DNA from: Cladopsammia gracilis
Taxonomy: Eukaryota > Cnidaria > Anthozoa > Scleractinia > Dendrophylliidae
Direction: 5' to 3'
DNA length: 64,000 bases
Assembly (NCBI GenBank): GCA_022457155.1
Contig: JAJGOT010000099.1
Location: 1,427,501-1,491,500, forward strand
This document shows positions 10,580 to 21,005 of this stretch, piece by piece; positions within the stretch are counted from its first letter, which is position 1, and each line of letters starts with the position of its first letter. Position numbers and translations under genes: made by a program. The notes beneath the pieces were generated by a model. It was not told where the DNA came from and ran no database searches. It was given only the letters and a program-made list of their open reading frames with translations.

Positions 10580-11018
10580 GGGCGCTGTTACACTAGCCAA
10601 TGTTTCGTGCAACTTGTCTCGCAATTTTGTTGCGACACAAGTTGCATGAAAAATGTCCCAGTGTAACATACCCCGCAACAAACATTTCTCACGATATTTT
10701 TGTTGCCGCAATCGTTACGAGAAGTAGAAGTCGGTTCTACTTTTCGCAACGATTCTCGCCATGCCGCAACGAATTTTTCAAGCGTTGCGTAGTGTAACAT
10801 GTTTCCTGCAATTTGTGTGCAACATTTTGTGACTTCAGCCAATGAAATTGCTCCTTTCAGCTTCCTCTCCGCTGTTCGTGACCGTCGAGCGAGACAAATT
10901 GCAAGAAACATTGCCCACTGTATCACCCTCCAGGCAACTTGTCTCGCAGCATCGCAACGCATGGTTTTTAGTTGTTGCGAGACAAGTTGCACGAAGTATT
11001 GCCTAGTGTAACAGCGCC
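10580..11018. mobile_element. TIR element, ~438 bp, ends ggcgctgttacacta
   Basis: Left ggcgctgttacactagccaa and right tagtgtaacagcgcc are inverted repeats, and pairing continues through gtgcaacttgtctcgcaa for over 40 bp. Flanking ttta on both sides (10576-10579 and 11019-11022) may be the target duplication. Non-coding. Copy B carries it at 54399-54837. Confidence 0.75.
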
Positions 11019-11312
11019 TTTACTGCGCCTTTCAATAACATGCGGAATTTGAAATTCAAATTTTACCAACAGTTGCGTTTTACACTGCCGTCAATCATCT
11101 TAGCTTACCTCTCAGGAAACAGATCTTCACTTCAGTGAGGTCAAAAGGTCACGTCCGTGCATTATGATTGGTAGATTTCGATCCATTTTGTTTGTTTATT
11201 TTTTACATGGTCCGTCGGCTTTCGTATAATTATGATTGACGGCAGGGAATAACGCAACTGTTGGTGGAGATTTGAATTTTAAATTCCGCATGTTATTGAA
11301 AGGCGCAGTAAA
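11019..11312. mobile_element. TIR element, ~294 bp, abutting the previous one
   Basis: The ends tttactgcgcctttcaataa and ttattgaaaggcgcagtaaa are exact inverted repeats, and pairing extends inward through gcggaattt, caacagttgcg and ctgccgtcaatcat to about 75 bp. It sits directly against the element at 10580-11018. Copy B: 54838-55129. Confidence 0.75.
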
Positions 11313-11499
11313 TAACTAAAAAAGACATGACGTTCTTCATTATTTTTTATTTTTGCATCGGCAAACTGACCAGATATTTGCTATTGACACTTTTATTAAA
11401 AAGCACTTTTCAGGCAGGTGAAATTCAAAATGTAGAATAGTTTAAATTGTTGTATTGAAAATACTGTAACTACAGCCGCAAATAACGCCAAAAAATCGA

Positions 11500-11664
11500 C
11501 GCCATTGAAAAGAAAAACAAGGAGATATGCCTTGGACAGGTTCGTTGAAAAGAAACACAGGCCTTGTTTATTGCGAAAAATTTCGGTCGACGCCGAGCCG
11601 TCACCCAAAACGGGCAAAATCGCGAATACCGCCACGATTACCTATCCACTTGCTATTTCAATTA
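11500..11664 (-). pseudogene. GPCR type II shard (TM4-TM5)
   Basis: The minus strand reads VFAILPVLGDGSASTEIFRN, then NKQGLCFFSTNLSKAYLLVF, matching TM4 through TM5 of the intact type II receptor. The shard is cut at 11664 by the insertion of the TIR element at 11665-11880. Copy B: about 55330-55484. Confidence 0.85.
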
Positions 11665-11880
11665 ACGTTGTCGGATGAAAGCTCAAAGCTACAAGACAAG
11701 ATAGTTGCACGGCGCAAAAGAAATGTTTTTCCCGCTCGTCGCATGGCTCTGATTCGCGGCGTTTCTTTTCGTTTCACCGTTCCCAACTATCTGCATGCCT
11801 GGAACAGGCGCTCGGTTTACTCGTTCGGCCTTGACATGTAGGTTTTGCGCCTTCAGCTTTGAGCTTTCATCCGACAACAT
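11665..11880. mobile_element. TIR element, 216 bp, inserted in a GPCR shard
   Basis: Left acgttgtcggatgaaagctc and right gagctttcatccgacaacat form a 26-bp inverted repeat (one mismatch). A 3-bp tta flanks both sides (11662-11664 and 11881-11883), consistent with a PIF/Harbinger-like target duplication, which is inference. Copy B: 55485-55702. Confidence 0.75.
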
Positions 11881-11962
11881 TTATAATAGAAATAGCTGTA
11901 TATCTCATCTGTGTTTCAACCTAAATTCCCGCCTCGTCGAAATTGTTTAATTTTTGATCGAC

Positions 11963-12018
11963 CAACCTCGTTCCCAGGGTTTTTCCCAATTAAGGGAAAA
12001 ACCCTGGGAACGAGGTTG
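11963..12018. repeat. Perfect 25-bp palindrome containing cctcgttcccaggg
   Basis: Arms 11963-11987 and 11994-12018 are exact reverse complements around a 6-base spacer aattaa. The core cctcgttcccagggt is a word that recurs across the window, often at edges of repeats. In copy B (55785-55822) most of the left arm is missing. Confidence 0.85.
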
Positions 12019-12096
12019 ATTTTTGACTTGAATTTGAAGGATGTTCAACTAAAGCCGTGTTCTGTTGATAACAACCCTTCAACTTAAAGGATTAAT

Positions 12097-12193
12097 ATCA
12101 TCTTCATCAGCATCAATAGACTCATTGCCGTGAAGTTTGCTTTCGTGTACAACGTGTACATTACACAAAGTACTGCTGCCGTTTCAATAGCTG
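12097..12193 (+). pseudogene. GPCR type II shard in inverted orientation (TM3-TM4)
   Basis: The plus strand translates to IIFISINRLIAV, then YNVYITQSTAAVSIA, matching the DRF region and second intracellular loop of the intact type II receptor. It is on the opposite strand to every other GPCR copy. The Asp of DRF is Asn here. Copy B has the same inverted shard at 55912-56000, so the inversion predates the duplication. Confidence 0.85.
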
Positions 12194-12425
12194 TAATGAA
12201 AATACAGTTAACAAACAATACTTAGTGCTATCCTCATAATTTTATTGGATAAAACACCTTTTGAATGCCTTTTACAGTAACAGTTGTTTGTGCACACCAT
12301 CAAGAAGTCAGCCAACAACAGCGACCCCCTAAAGTAACAATAGCAAACTGTAATTAATCGGATTTTTTTTACAAGGGTCGTTACTTTCATAAGTTTTGCC
12401 TGAGGGTGTATCGTAATACAAAAAC

Positions 12426-13727
12426 CTATACGGAAAACAGAAATTCAGGAAACTGACCAAAGCCAGCATTTGTCCTCCTGCTAGTTACAGTTGAAAATGT
12501 AAATGTCGCACCAGCTACTTTCCGAATATCTAAACGATTATGCCCATATCCAGATGCCGGACCAGATATAAGCGCTTCAATTTGGTACCTACTGTTTTTC
12601 TCTAAAAAAGTTACAGAGTCAAACAAAACTTCAAATCCATAGTAGCTATAATGTTTGCATTTCAAAAGCTTTGAAGAATATGCTCCTGATTTGGATACTA
12701 GAGTTAAATTGCTAGAATTCTTCACTTCCAATGTTACTGTGTAGTTGTTGTTTTCACTGCCAAACAAACACAGCCCATGTAATGTGATGTCTTTGTCCAC
12801 ACTAAAACCAATGACGTCCTTGCCACCGTCTTCGTAAGTCCAATCCGACGGTTGCATTAAGTTAAACCTGCCATAATGGTGAATGACACAAAAACGTCTT
12901 CGAGTCTCCGAAAACCCTGACTTTTGTTGTAGGAGAAGTCAATTTTGAGCTGAAAAACTTAAAAAGAGTGATCATTTCATCTGGAGTAAGAATTTTTGCA
13001 TCAAGAACGACACCAGCAAATTCCTCTTGTTTCATGACTGGAAAGCGTATTGCTTTAATAACGTGTTCGCCAAGAACTGTTCTCTTTATTTCACCCTCAG
13101 CTGCTAAACCTTGCTTTTCACATTGTTTTGTTGCCCACAGATCAACAGCTTTAAACAACTCCACCTCTTCAATCGTCAGAGTTTCTCTTGAGACTACTAC
13201 TTCAAGTAAGGACTTCTCAATTGTCTCAAATCCATCCGATTTCACAGCTGTTTCTGTCTGATTCTCGATCACTTTCCAGCATCGATCAACGAGGCTTTTC
13301 TCTTCATATTTCTGTGCAACTGGCAGGATGGAGAAAACGTTTGACGGACCTAACTTAAGTTTCAGATAATCCGTGCTTTTATCAGCATGTATTTCTTAGC
13401 CAAATAGAGCACTCCCATCGCATTACCTCCGCTCAAGTTTACTTCATCGCTGTACATGTACCGAAACAACTCCAATAAACTCTCGTACTCACAGTCAGGC
13501 AGTTCAATACGGTCTCTTGTCTCCGCTAGCTCACCATAAAACATGGCTTCAAACACAGGACTACCAATCGCCAGCACAAACTTATGAGCAGGAATCACCT
13601 GCTTACTTTGACTTTCGCTCTTTTGAACAACAAACTTCACGTCGCTGAGACAATCGTTGTTGAACAAAAACGTGGCTCTTTCTCTGATGGTGGGTCTTGT
13701 TGTTTGCCAGTTTAGTTCAGTGGACAT
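12426..13727 (-). pseudogene. BTB-BACK-PHR protein (copy b), broken by two indels
   Basis: The coding sequence is collinear with intact copy g (56231-57535) but lies in three frames. The BTB part (from the ATG at 13725-13727) runs to about 13385, where 13 bp present in copy g (agagaaggcacc region) are missing. The BACK part occupies about 12915-13380. A 10-bp excess near 12920 (tgacttttgttg against a plain ccg in copy g) shifts the frame before the PHR part (12426-12915), which keeps the GQFPEFLFSV end. The probable AATAAA is at 12241-12246. Apart from these indels the sequence is almost identical to copy g, so inactivation is recent. Its partner in copy B is intact. Confidence 0.9.
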
Positions 13728-14189
13728 ATTTGTTAAGCGGGACGAGTTCAGAAAGTCGAGATATTCACTTTTCTTCGACGCTACAGGCAGTTAACAACAG
13801 CAGTCGTTTAATAGTCAAGCTGGAAATGATTCGTAGACAGAACCCACTATGCATATCAATTAAGCCTAAGACATCACGCGATCCAACCTCGTTTGAGGGA
13901 GAAAAGAGAAGACCCCGGAAGCGACGTTGCACGCGATCTAAGACGTCACAAAGGTAATATATATTTTTCATCTGACCGGGCGGATTATTTGCACCGTGTA
14001 TCTCAAGTTCAAGATGATCTAGGGTCGCAAAATATTGAGAAACTAAAAACAGTCACCTGCAGGTGTATAAAAAATTTTCATGTGTTTTTATTTGAATCCT
14101 TAAATTTCAGGCGGTGTTGGACACGGTCCACGGCGGTCCAATCACATGTCAGCTGAACTCCAGCTTAGTGACTGGTGCAATGCGGTGAC

Positions 14190-14275
14190 CAAAGTCCGGG
14201 TTACCTTTAATACGTGATGAGGGCCAAAAGGATATCGCGTCTCTGGGGACGAGATTGGGGACAGTTAAAAAAGCA
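14190..14275 (+). repeat. Dispersed repeat copy (gatcc/ggccaaaaggat family)
   Basis: Matches the blocks of the 1206-1290 repeat: accaaagtccgggttacc, gggccaaaaggatatcgcg and tctggggacgagattgggg. It lies between BTB b and the GPCR-II pseudogene. Confidence 0.55.
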
Positions 14276-14403
14276 AAGGGGTTGGGGTGGGGGGCAATTA
14301 ATAGAAGATTACTGTGTCAGTCCCGCTAAAAGCGGTCCACTCAATTTCGTGACTCTCAATCTCAATGTTTTGTTTATGTAAAAAATGGGACGATATGAAA
14401 ATG

Positions 14404-15398
14404 TCAACAATTGGCAAACAGAAAAAGGCTCACGAACCGTGCTCTCCCAGCTTGGATTATCTGACCGAAAGTTCTTCGAAATTCCCCGTTGAAACCAGCG
14501 TAAACAAAAACGTTAATAGTCGCGTTTGTGTAGATCATGCACACTGCTATTTTTGCGACTACAGGTGGGATGCTAGACTGTCCAAAAACAGCCAGTAGAT
14601 CAATTAGCGTGATAGGTAACACAAGGAGAATAAACAAACCAACTAATATAACAACCATTTTTGCAATTTTCCTCTGCCTTAATATAAATTTTCTGCGGTT
14701 TTGATGTCGAGCAGTACTTGACTGGCAACCCGTGTCAGCTTGAGTTGCGGTCGTGGCGCTGAATTCGAGACTATTCGCTTCAGCCTGAATGGTGCTCCCT
14801 ACGTTTATGTGTTGTATGTGAATGATTCTCATTTGCCTGTGGCTTGTCTTGAGGAGAAAACAGTTGATGGGAGTAGCTAAAATCAACGGAAGTAAACAGA
14901 AACCTATAAGAAAAACAAGTAGATATGCTTTGGCTAGGTTCGTCGAAAAGAAACACAACCCTTGGTTATTGCGAAGGATTTCAGTCGGCGCCGAGCCGAC
15001 ACCCAAAACGGGCAAAATCGCGAATACCGCCATGATTACCCATCCACTTGCCATTGAAACGGCAGCAGTACTTTGTGTAATGTACCCGTTTTACGCGAAA
15101 GGAAACTTCTCCGCTATGAATCTATCGATGCTGATGAAGATGATATTAATCCTTGACAGACCGTCGAAGAGAACACTCACTGCTATCACTACGCTACAAG
15201 GAACCCGGTTGAAATCCTTCCACGAGACGCAATGGAACAGCAAGAGAGGCAGTTAGTAAGTCACACACCGCTAAATCGAAGAGGAAATACTTTGGTATAG
15301 TCCTCAGCCTCCGCTTGCACACGATGGCTAAACTAACCAGCAAACTTCACGCGGACGAGCACCATAAAAGCTGCAGTGATAAACGTTTCGAGAGGCAT
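14404..15398 (-). pseudogene. GPCR type II pseudogene (copy A)
   Basis: Collinear with the intact receptor at 27018-28043. TM4 to the C-terminus is open (14404-15054), with MASGWVIMAVFAILPVLGVG and INVFVYAGFN. Upstream the frame is lost: the Tyr codon after PFA is a TAA stop (near 15093), 5 bp are deleted near 15201, and a further deletion lies near 15345. The start methionine position (15396-15398) is still recognisable. The C-terminal half is closer to the distant receptor at 27018 than to the truncated copy at 58216, although its flanks match copy B, which suggests gene conversion. Not expected to make a receptor. Confidence 0.88.
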
Positions 15399-15539
15399 CT
15401 TCTTGTTCTCTTAGCGCTTCTCTATCACATCAGTTTTAACTCAATATGTATTCCAAATGTTACCAATTATGTTTTTTTTTTTTCATGCTAATATCCATTA
15501 TTTTGAATTAAATCTTACAGTTACAATAGTTGAGAATCA

Positions 15540-15910
15540 ACTGTTTATATTTTCAAATTGCTTGATTACTTGCCGCCGCATAAGAACTCTTGAGGAGAAA
15601 TTTGGAAACTAATTGTGAACTGAATTTCCTTATACAAGTGGACTCTATTGCCCGAGAAAAAAAATTGTTTTGAAAACAGATGGAAACGGATTGCTCTCAC
15701 TCTCCGACTTTTCGACTCACATAAAAGATGGCGCCGGACCAGTGACGCGCGCAATGCATAGTGGTCCGTCGTGGGTCTTTAAGCAATACTAACCTGGAAG
15801 TCAGATCCGCAAATACGAGGTTCACGCCCGTAATAACAATGAGCCAATGGCGATTTCCTGCCGTGAAAACAGAAATTTGTAACGCAAATACGCCTTTTGG
15901 TGTAATTAAT
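15540..15910. repeat. Upstream block shared with the intact GPCR-II (29515-29785)
   Basis: Two sub-blocks match 29515-29785: one with tacttgccgccgca and cagtttcc/aatttcc words, the other with ctggaagtcagatccgcaaa, acgaggttcacgcccgtaat and gagccaatggcgatttcc. This extends the homology of the two GPCR-II units beyond the coding region. The intact unit has about 1.4 kb more between gene and block. Confidence 0.75.
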
Positions 15911-17077
15911 TTTAATAAATGCATCAGAACCGGTCCAAAGGTTTTCAATTCAATTTTTTTCAATATTGCACTGAATTAGATTTATAGTCACCAGTGCGTT
16001 GTTTATGACATTCATCAAATTTAATCTGAAAGAAAATCGACCTGAAAAATTGCGAATCGCTTTCCGTTGAGGTGTCATGAAAACATTAGCTGTTAAAATT
16101 ATATAACCAAAAAAGGACGTAATATTCATTATTTTTTTATTTTGTTTTGGCAAGAAGAAAGAAGAAAGAAGAACCGAGCGGATGTTTACTTTTGAGACTA
16201 TTCAGAAAAAAAAAAACACTTTTCTAGCAGGTGAAATTCGAAGGTGTAGAAAATTAATTGTTGCATTTTTGTTGCCCCTAATGAAAACAATTTCAAAGAT
16301 TACACCAAACACTAATTGCACGTGTACTTGTTGTATATTGCAGCTGACATCACAAAATCACTTGAAATTAAGAGTTGTAGAAACTCATGTTAATAGCGTC
16401 GCGCACAAATGACGTCAGTACTCATGTTTGTCTGAGTTTATAATTTATTCTTGTTTATTCTTGCATTTCTGACAATAGAAATTCCTTATTAGGAATCCCC
16501 TGAGAGTCACTTTTGGTTTGTTTGTCTGAGTTTTAGTTCTATAAATAGTAATTGTGCGCTTCGCTATTGATAAACTATACGCCTACTTTCCTCCACAAAG
16601 ATCGTTATTTTCTAATTAACCGGTCTTCCACCTTGAGAATGCATCTGAAAATACAATATTAAAAAGTTACAACTTGTTTCACGACCCCTTAAATAATTTA
16701 CAAATATCGTAGAGCAAGCAGCTTGTCGTCAGTTTTCATTTGACAACCTCGATGGAGATTCTGAATCCGAAATTGCATGATACTTAGGAGAAAAATTAAA
16801 GCGAAACGTCCATATCATATCGCTCCACTTACATAGAATTGGAAATAGACATTGACTCTTTGCGGCTAAACAGCTTTAACTTGCGGACATTTGAAATAAG
16901 TTGTGTCCCCCTCCACCGCAACTTCAAGAATATTAAGGCTATGACAATGAAACCTAGAGGGTGTATAGTACGTTCAAAACTGTCTCCTTTGCGGTCCGCA
17001 CAATGGAACGATGGCGTCATATGATGTAGTTGTTAGGCAATTAGTTATACGCCACCATCTTGGGGCGGGGAACTTTT

Positions 17078-17079
<2 letters not shown>
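15911..17079. other. Non-coding stretch
   Basis: No gene seen. From 15955 to 16290 there is weak similarity to the region at 10440-11450 (tagtcaccag, tgaaaacatta, gcaggtgaaattc), so it belongs to the same old repeat unit. The remainder shows nothing recognisable. Confidence 0.4.
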
Positions 17080-17123
<44 letters not shown>

Positions 17124-17126
17124 ACC
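17080..17126 (+). repeat. 44-base cytosine homopolymer
   Basis: An uninterrupted run of 44 C (17080-17123), then accc. It follows a G-rich word (ggggcgggg, 17062-17070). Such runs are replication- and sequencing-prone and can form i-motif or G-quadruplex structures on the two strands. Confidence 0.95.
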
Positions 17127-17794
17127 CAAGGCAAAATATGTTTAAGGCGCATAATTTACACAATGGAAAATTGGGTACGGACGCGTTAAATTAGTGATAT
17201 GGACCAAAATCTTTTTACTGTCTGCGTGTATAAACAATACTTGAGCACGAATTAGCAAAAAGGTTCCTAGTGGACCCGGTATGGAACCGGCTTTTACATT
17301 TATTTTACGGAATCCGGAACAGTTTTAAGGGACGGTGTACGCCTATTTTATCATCTATAATATAACGGTTGGCGAATGGTCCGTTTCAAAAGTTGCCGAG
17401 CGTTTCTCAAGGTCTCGGAGTCTCGAGTCGCAGTCTCGATCGGCTAGGTCTCACATTTTAAACAGTCAAAAAGTGTCCGGCTAGTCTAGTCCAAATTTAC
17501 CATTCGCCACCCCTAAAACAGCTAGTGCTGTAGCTGTAAGGACCAACCAAGCGCTCCCTGCAAGCAGAGTCTCCATTTCCGTTGTTGCGGAAAAGTGCCG
17601 TGTGTATCCATGCCAACCATGTCAGCGACAACCACCTGGCGCCGTCAAATCAGTAGTATACAAAAGTAACAAAACTTAAACAGTGAATACATGCTGTAGT
17701 AAAATATAGTGAAGGAGGGAATAGAAGCAGACACTACGATGTACTCAGCGGGATCAGCAAGCTAGTGCCGTGTTGAGCAGAAAAGATCGGTAGG

Positions 17795-18033
17795 GGCCCG
17801 TTTCTTGAAAGTCCCAATAACTTTTCGGGCCCGGAAAGCTATCTTATGTGCGCAATGTTTACATTAAAGATTAAGATTTTTTTGGTTTTGAAAGCTAAGC
17901 AATAACATTCAAAGTTGACGAAAAAAGTTGGGCTGATTTGAGGGCTAAAAAATAGCTCACCATTCTATAGATTATGATTTTAAAATACAGTTCCGGGCCC
18001 GAAAAGTTATCGCGACTTTCGAGAAACGGGTCC
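17795..18033. mobile_element. TIR element, ~240 bp
   Basis: Left gggcccgtttcttgaaagtc and right gactttcgagaaacgggtcc are inverted repeats continuing inward through ataacttttcgggcccggaa for about 43 bp. Non-coding. Confidence 0.75.
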
Positions 18034-18446
18034 TTGGTCCGAACAAAGAGACTGTATTTTTGTTTCTGCCAGTATTTTATCAAAAAAGTAAGGGCGTGGT
18101 CTAAGGAAATGTGTCATTTATGATAAGTACGAGACTTGGCAACGGCACTTGACTTGTTGAGACAGTCTTTTTCGATAGCTTGCAACCTATCGCGTGACTA
18201 TATATAGCAACCTATCACGTGACCATTTCAGGTTTTACTTCTGGTTTGCCCCTTAACCGTTCTGCAGACAAAGGAAAGAATGCGTTTTCTGAGAGTTTTA
18301 TGTACTTTTCAAGTACATAATCAGGTTCACAAATTTCACTCATGTTTATCCGCAGTTTAAATATATGATTTTCATATATTCACATAAATACTTGTTCCCC
18401 ATCATCGGGTATATTACGAACTCACAATTGACTATCTATCCATGTG

Positions 18447-18608
18447 GCTTCAATGACAGCTCAGTGGATAGAGCATTACACCGGTATCGCAAGGTCATGG
18501 ATTCGAATTCAGTACAAGCCTGAACTTTTTTCAGGTTGCTTTTTCAACTGCTTAAGTTGAGAGCTCACTGATAGGATCACAAATTTCACTTATGTTTATC
18601 CACAGGTA
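18447..18608 (+). mobile_element. tRNA-derived SINE
   Basis: The head is tRNA-like: an A-box-like gctcagtggatagagca (18460-18475) and a B-box-like ggattcgaattc (18499-18510) spaced as in a tRNA gene, then cctgaacttttttcagg and caactgcttaagttg, a tail I recognise from a SINE common in cnidarian genomes. A segment at 18574-18607 (cacaaatttcacttatgttt) is repeated before the head at 18324-18356, so part of the tail family is also present upstream. The acceptor stem does not pair properly, so it is not a functional tRNA gene. Confidence 0.7.
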
Positions 18609-18672
18609 GCCCAAGCTCAAGTGATGTTTACAGGTGTAACTGTTGCGTAATAGCGAATTTATAAGGATTTGT

Positions 18673-18925
18673 ATGGGGAAAATTCACTTCGAATTTGAGC
18701 ATATAATTAGGAACGATATTTGAATAAAACTGGCTCACCTGAACTTATTTGTGTGTTTACTTGTGTCTTGAGTGGAAGAAACAGAAACAGTTGAACTAAA
18801 ACTCGCTGGAATCGCTTCGAATCGACCACAAAACCACTCAAGACACAAGTAAACACACCGCAAAGAAGTTTTATTCAAATATCGTTCCTAATTATACGCT
18901 CAAATTCAAAGGGAATTTTCCCCAT
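18673..18925. mobile_element. TIR element, ~253 bp
   Basis: The left arm (atggggaaaattcac ... ataattaggaacgatatttg) pairs with the right arm (caaatatcgttcctaattat ... gaattttccccat) over about 60 bp. The interior holds a second pair, gtgtttacttgtgtcttgag and ctcaagacacaagtaaacac. Confidence 0.75.
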
Positions 18926-18960
18926 TGTTACCGCGAAACGTCTAGAATTTAGATTTTATT

Positions 18961-19343
18961 GGCTGTGTTTTCACGAGGCGGTTTTTCTCGCTTAACATTC
19001 CTGTAGGTAATTTGTTTACTGACCGCGTTAAGCAGCTTAAAAAATTTATGCGTTTTCACGGACAGAACTTCATTCATTTTTCTTATACCATGCGCGATAT
19101 ATTTTCTTTTGTTAAAACAATAGAAAATTAGAACACAAAAGAACGACAATACAATGCCGTTCTTTGTTGTTTAATTGCCGACAAGCTTAAGCGACCTGGT
19201 TTGGTGGCTTAAATTTAATGAGAATTCTATTGTAGTTCGCCGACTCGCTTAACTTTAAGCGAGTTGGACAAGCAACTGTTTTCACGAGATTTCCGACTGT
19301 CACTCGCTCAGCGACTTGAAAAATCGCTCGTGAAAACACGGCC
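18961..19343. mobile_element. TIR element, ~383 bp
   Basis: Left ggctgtgttttcacgagg and right cgctcgtgaaaacacggcc are inverted repeats. Words such as cgcttaa and gcgacttg-like motifs recur inside. att lies on both outer sides (18958-18960 and 19344-19346). Non-coding. Confidence 0.6.
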
Positions 19344-20880
19344 ATTGTCTTTTTTATCAGTTTTCTCATTTCGTGTATGTCGCTTTCACTTATTAATTAG
19401 TTGTCCTTGTTTGAAGTTTTCATCAGTTCTTTTGTTTACATTGTCTTCAGTGTTGTCACGACGTTACGTAATTTGTCAAGTTTTGTGCATAAAATCAGTC
19501 CTGAATGTCAGCGTTTTTATCAGAATTTTACAAAAGGTTTCCCGTTTGTAGCGTATATTTTTTAAATCGTTAAGTCAGGACACCGTTAAGGTAATGTTTT
19601 GTAGTCGCATTCATACAATTGTAGGTTTCTACGTACGTTTCCTTTTGTATTTGCTTTGTTTTCTGTTTTCCGTACTTTCTTAACTTTGTATTTTTCGTTC
19701 ACCTTGTACAGTACCGTCGTTGCAAGGCGGATTTGTAATAAACTAGAGCACAAGACTCGTGACTTCGGTTACACCCATACAAATCCTTACTAGAAATACG
19801 TGTCTCGCAGAACCTCGCGAAGCTCGGGGGAGGATGCACTGCAAAATTTTAGCAATGTGGGAGGGAGAGATGGAATTTCTAATTTGACTGGAGAGGTTGA
19901 ATTGCATGCCTGCAGTGGCCCCGAAATTTAAAGTTGAGACATTTTGGTTCCTAGTCGCTTCAATTTAACTTGTACTTAGTACCCTGTCTTCCTAAAATAA
20001 AATAAATGGGACCTGGCACTGGTCAGTTTAGGGTTTTGAGCTGTGGGTCGCTGTAACTGCTATGGGACTGGGTACCAAAATATCCTCAGGCCTTCCTTCC
20101 ACCCCCCCCCCCCCCTCCCAACCCACCCCCACCCCCCCTATGTTCATTAATTGATGTCAAAAGGAAAATTGGTCTGAAAGTGGATTTATGGTATTGTTGT
20201 GGACATGGGTCGAGGACAATATGCAGTGTATGTGTTCTTTTTTTTTTGATTGGGTGAGAGTTTTTTATGACGAATACAGGTAACTCCTGTTGTCTCGATT
20301 AAATTGCATTTTTGAAGCTTGTGAGTGCTATCTCTCAAATTATTCCCTTTAGATACTGCTGTAGTTTTTGTTCTATATACTGGGTATCAAATAATTGCTA
20401 ACCCAATTCACTATTTGCTAGAATGGTTGAGATTGCAGGAGTTTACTGTTGCTGAAGAGTGATGTTGCACTAAAAATAATAACTCAATGGTGGTACAGTT
20501 GTAGTAAAAATAATAATTTAATGTTACTCAAAAACAGAAATGAGACTACAGTAACATAGAATAGTAAAACCTCGTAACATACCATAGATAATAGTTATTA
20601 AATGTAGCATTGTCATATGCATACAATGTTATGTAATTTAAGGTTATATCAAAGTTTCTTAGTGGCCTTAGTGAGAATTTCAATAAACATCAATTTACAG
20701 TATGAAGTTAGAGAATAGTTTCCAGTGTTTGAGTACTAATATATTATATTGAAAAACAGGTCCTCTTATTATCTGCCTGTCAGTTGTTTAGGTACTTAAA
20801 ATCTTTCTTTTTGCAAAAGGTAGATTAAAGAATAATTTATAGAGGGTTGTACTGTATATAAGCTTACGCTTACTTGCCTG
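19344..20880. other. Non-coding stretch, possible LTR remnant
   Basis: No gene seen. Near 19735-19773 the sequence aataaactagagcacaagac followed by tcgtgacttcggttaca looks like the polyadenylation region and end of a retroviral-type LTR, but no matching partner or target duplication could be fixed. A C-rich tract lies at 20101-20140. Confidence 0.3.
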
Positions 20881-21005
20881 TGACATTGACATTGGTTTAT
20901 TGGATTTCAAAACTGTTACATTAATTAATTGATCTAAATTTAAAAAAAATAAAATTTAAATATCTAGAAACCCGCTTATAGCATAGCTAATCTAGGCTAT
21001 GTTAC
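20881..21005 (-). mobile_element. LINE 3' end fragment
   Basis: About 120 bp match the 3' end of the LINE at 24354-24933 (tgttacattaattaattgat, acccgcttatagcatagcta) and end in a ccaataaa-type tail on the minus strand. 5'-truncated, with no coding sequence retained. Confidence 0.6.

Larger units (their letters stand above)
1664..14935 (+). repeat. Large duplication, copy A
   Basis: This segment is collinear in direct orientation with 47209-58724. The offset is 45545 at the left edge, falls to 43989 after a 1.56-kb insertion present only here (2391-3952), to 43848 after a ~150-bp TIR element present only here (6875-7027), and stays near 43810 to the right edge. Homology begins near the word atgttcgaaaccaacctctc and ends inside the type II GPCR pseudogene, where copy B is truncated. 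Copy A holds GPCR-I, BTB a, GPCR-II shards, BTB b (broken) and GPCR-II (broken). The divergence is low (a few percent by eye). It may be a true duplication or unmerged haplotypes. Confidence 0.9.

Noticed and set aside
18447..18530. tRNA gene
   Set aside because: A- and B-box-like words are present, but the acceptor and anticodon stems do not pair and a SINE tail follows.
18635..19773. Solo LTR with tgtaac and gttaca ends
   Set aside because: Ends match, but flanks show no target duplication and the interval is filled with TIR elements; left as a possibility only.
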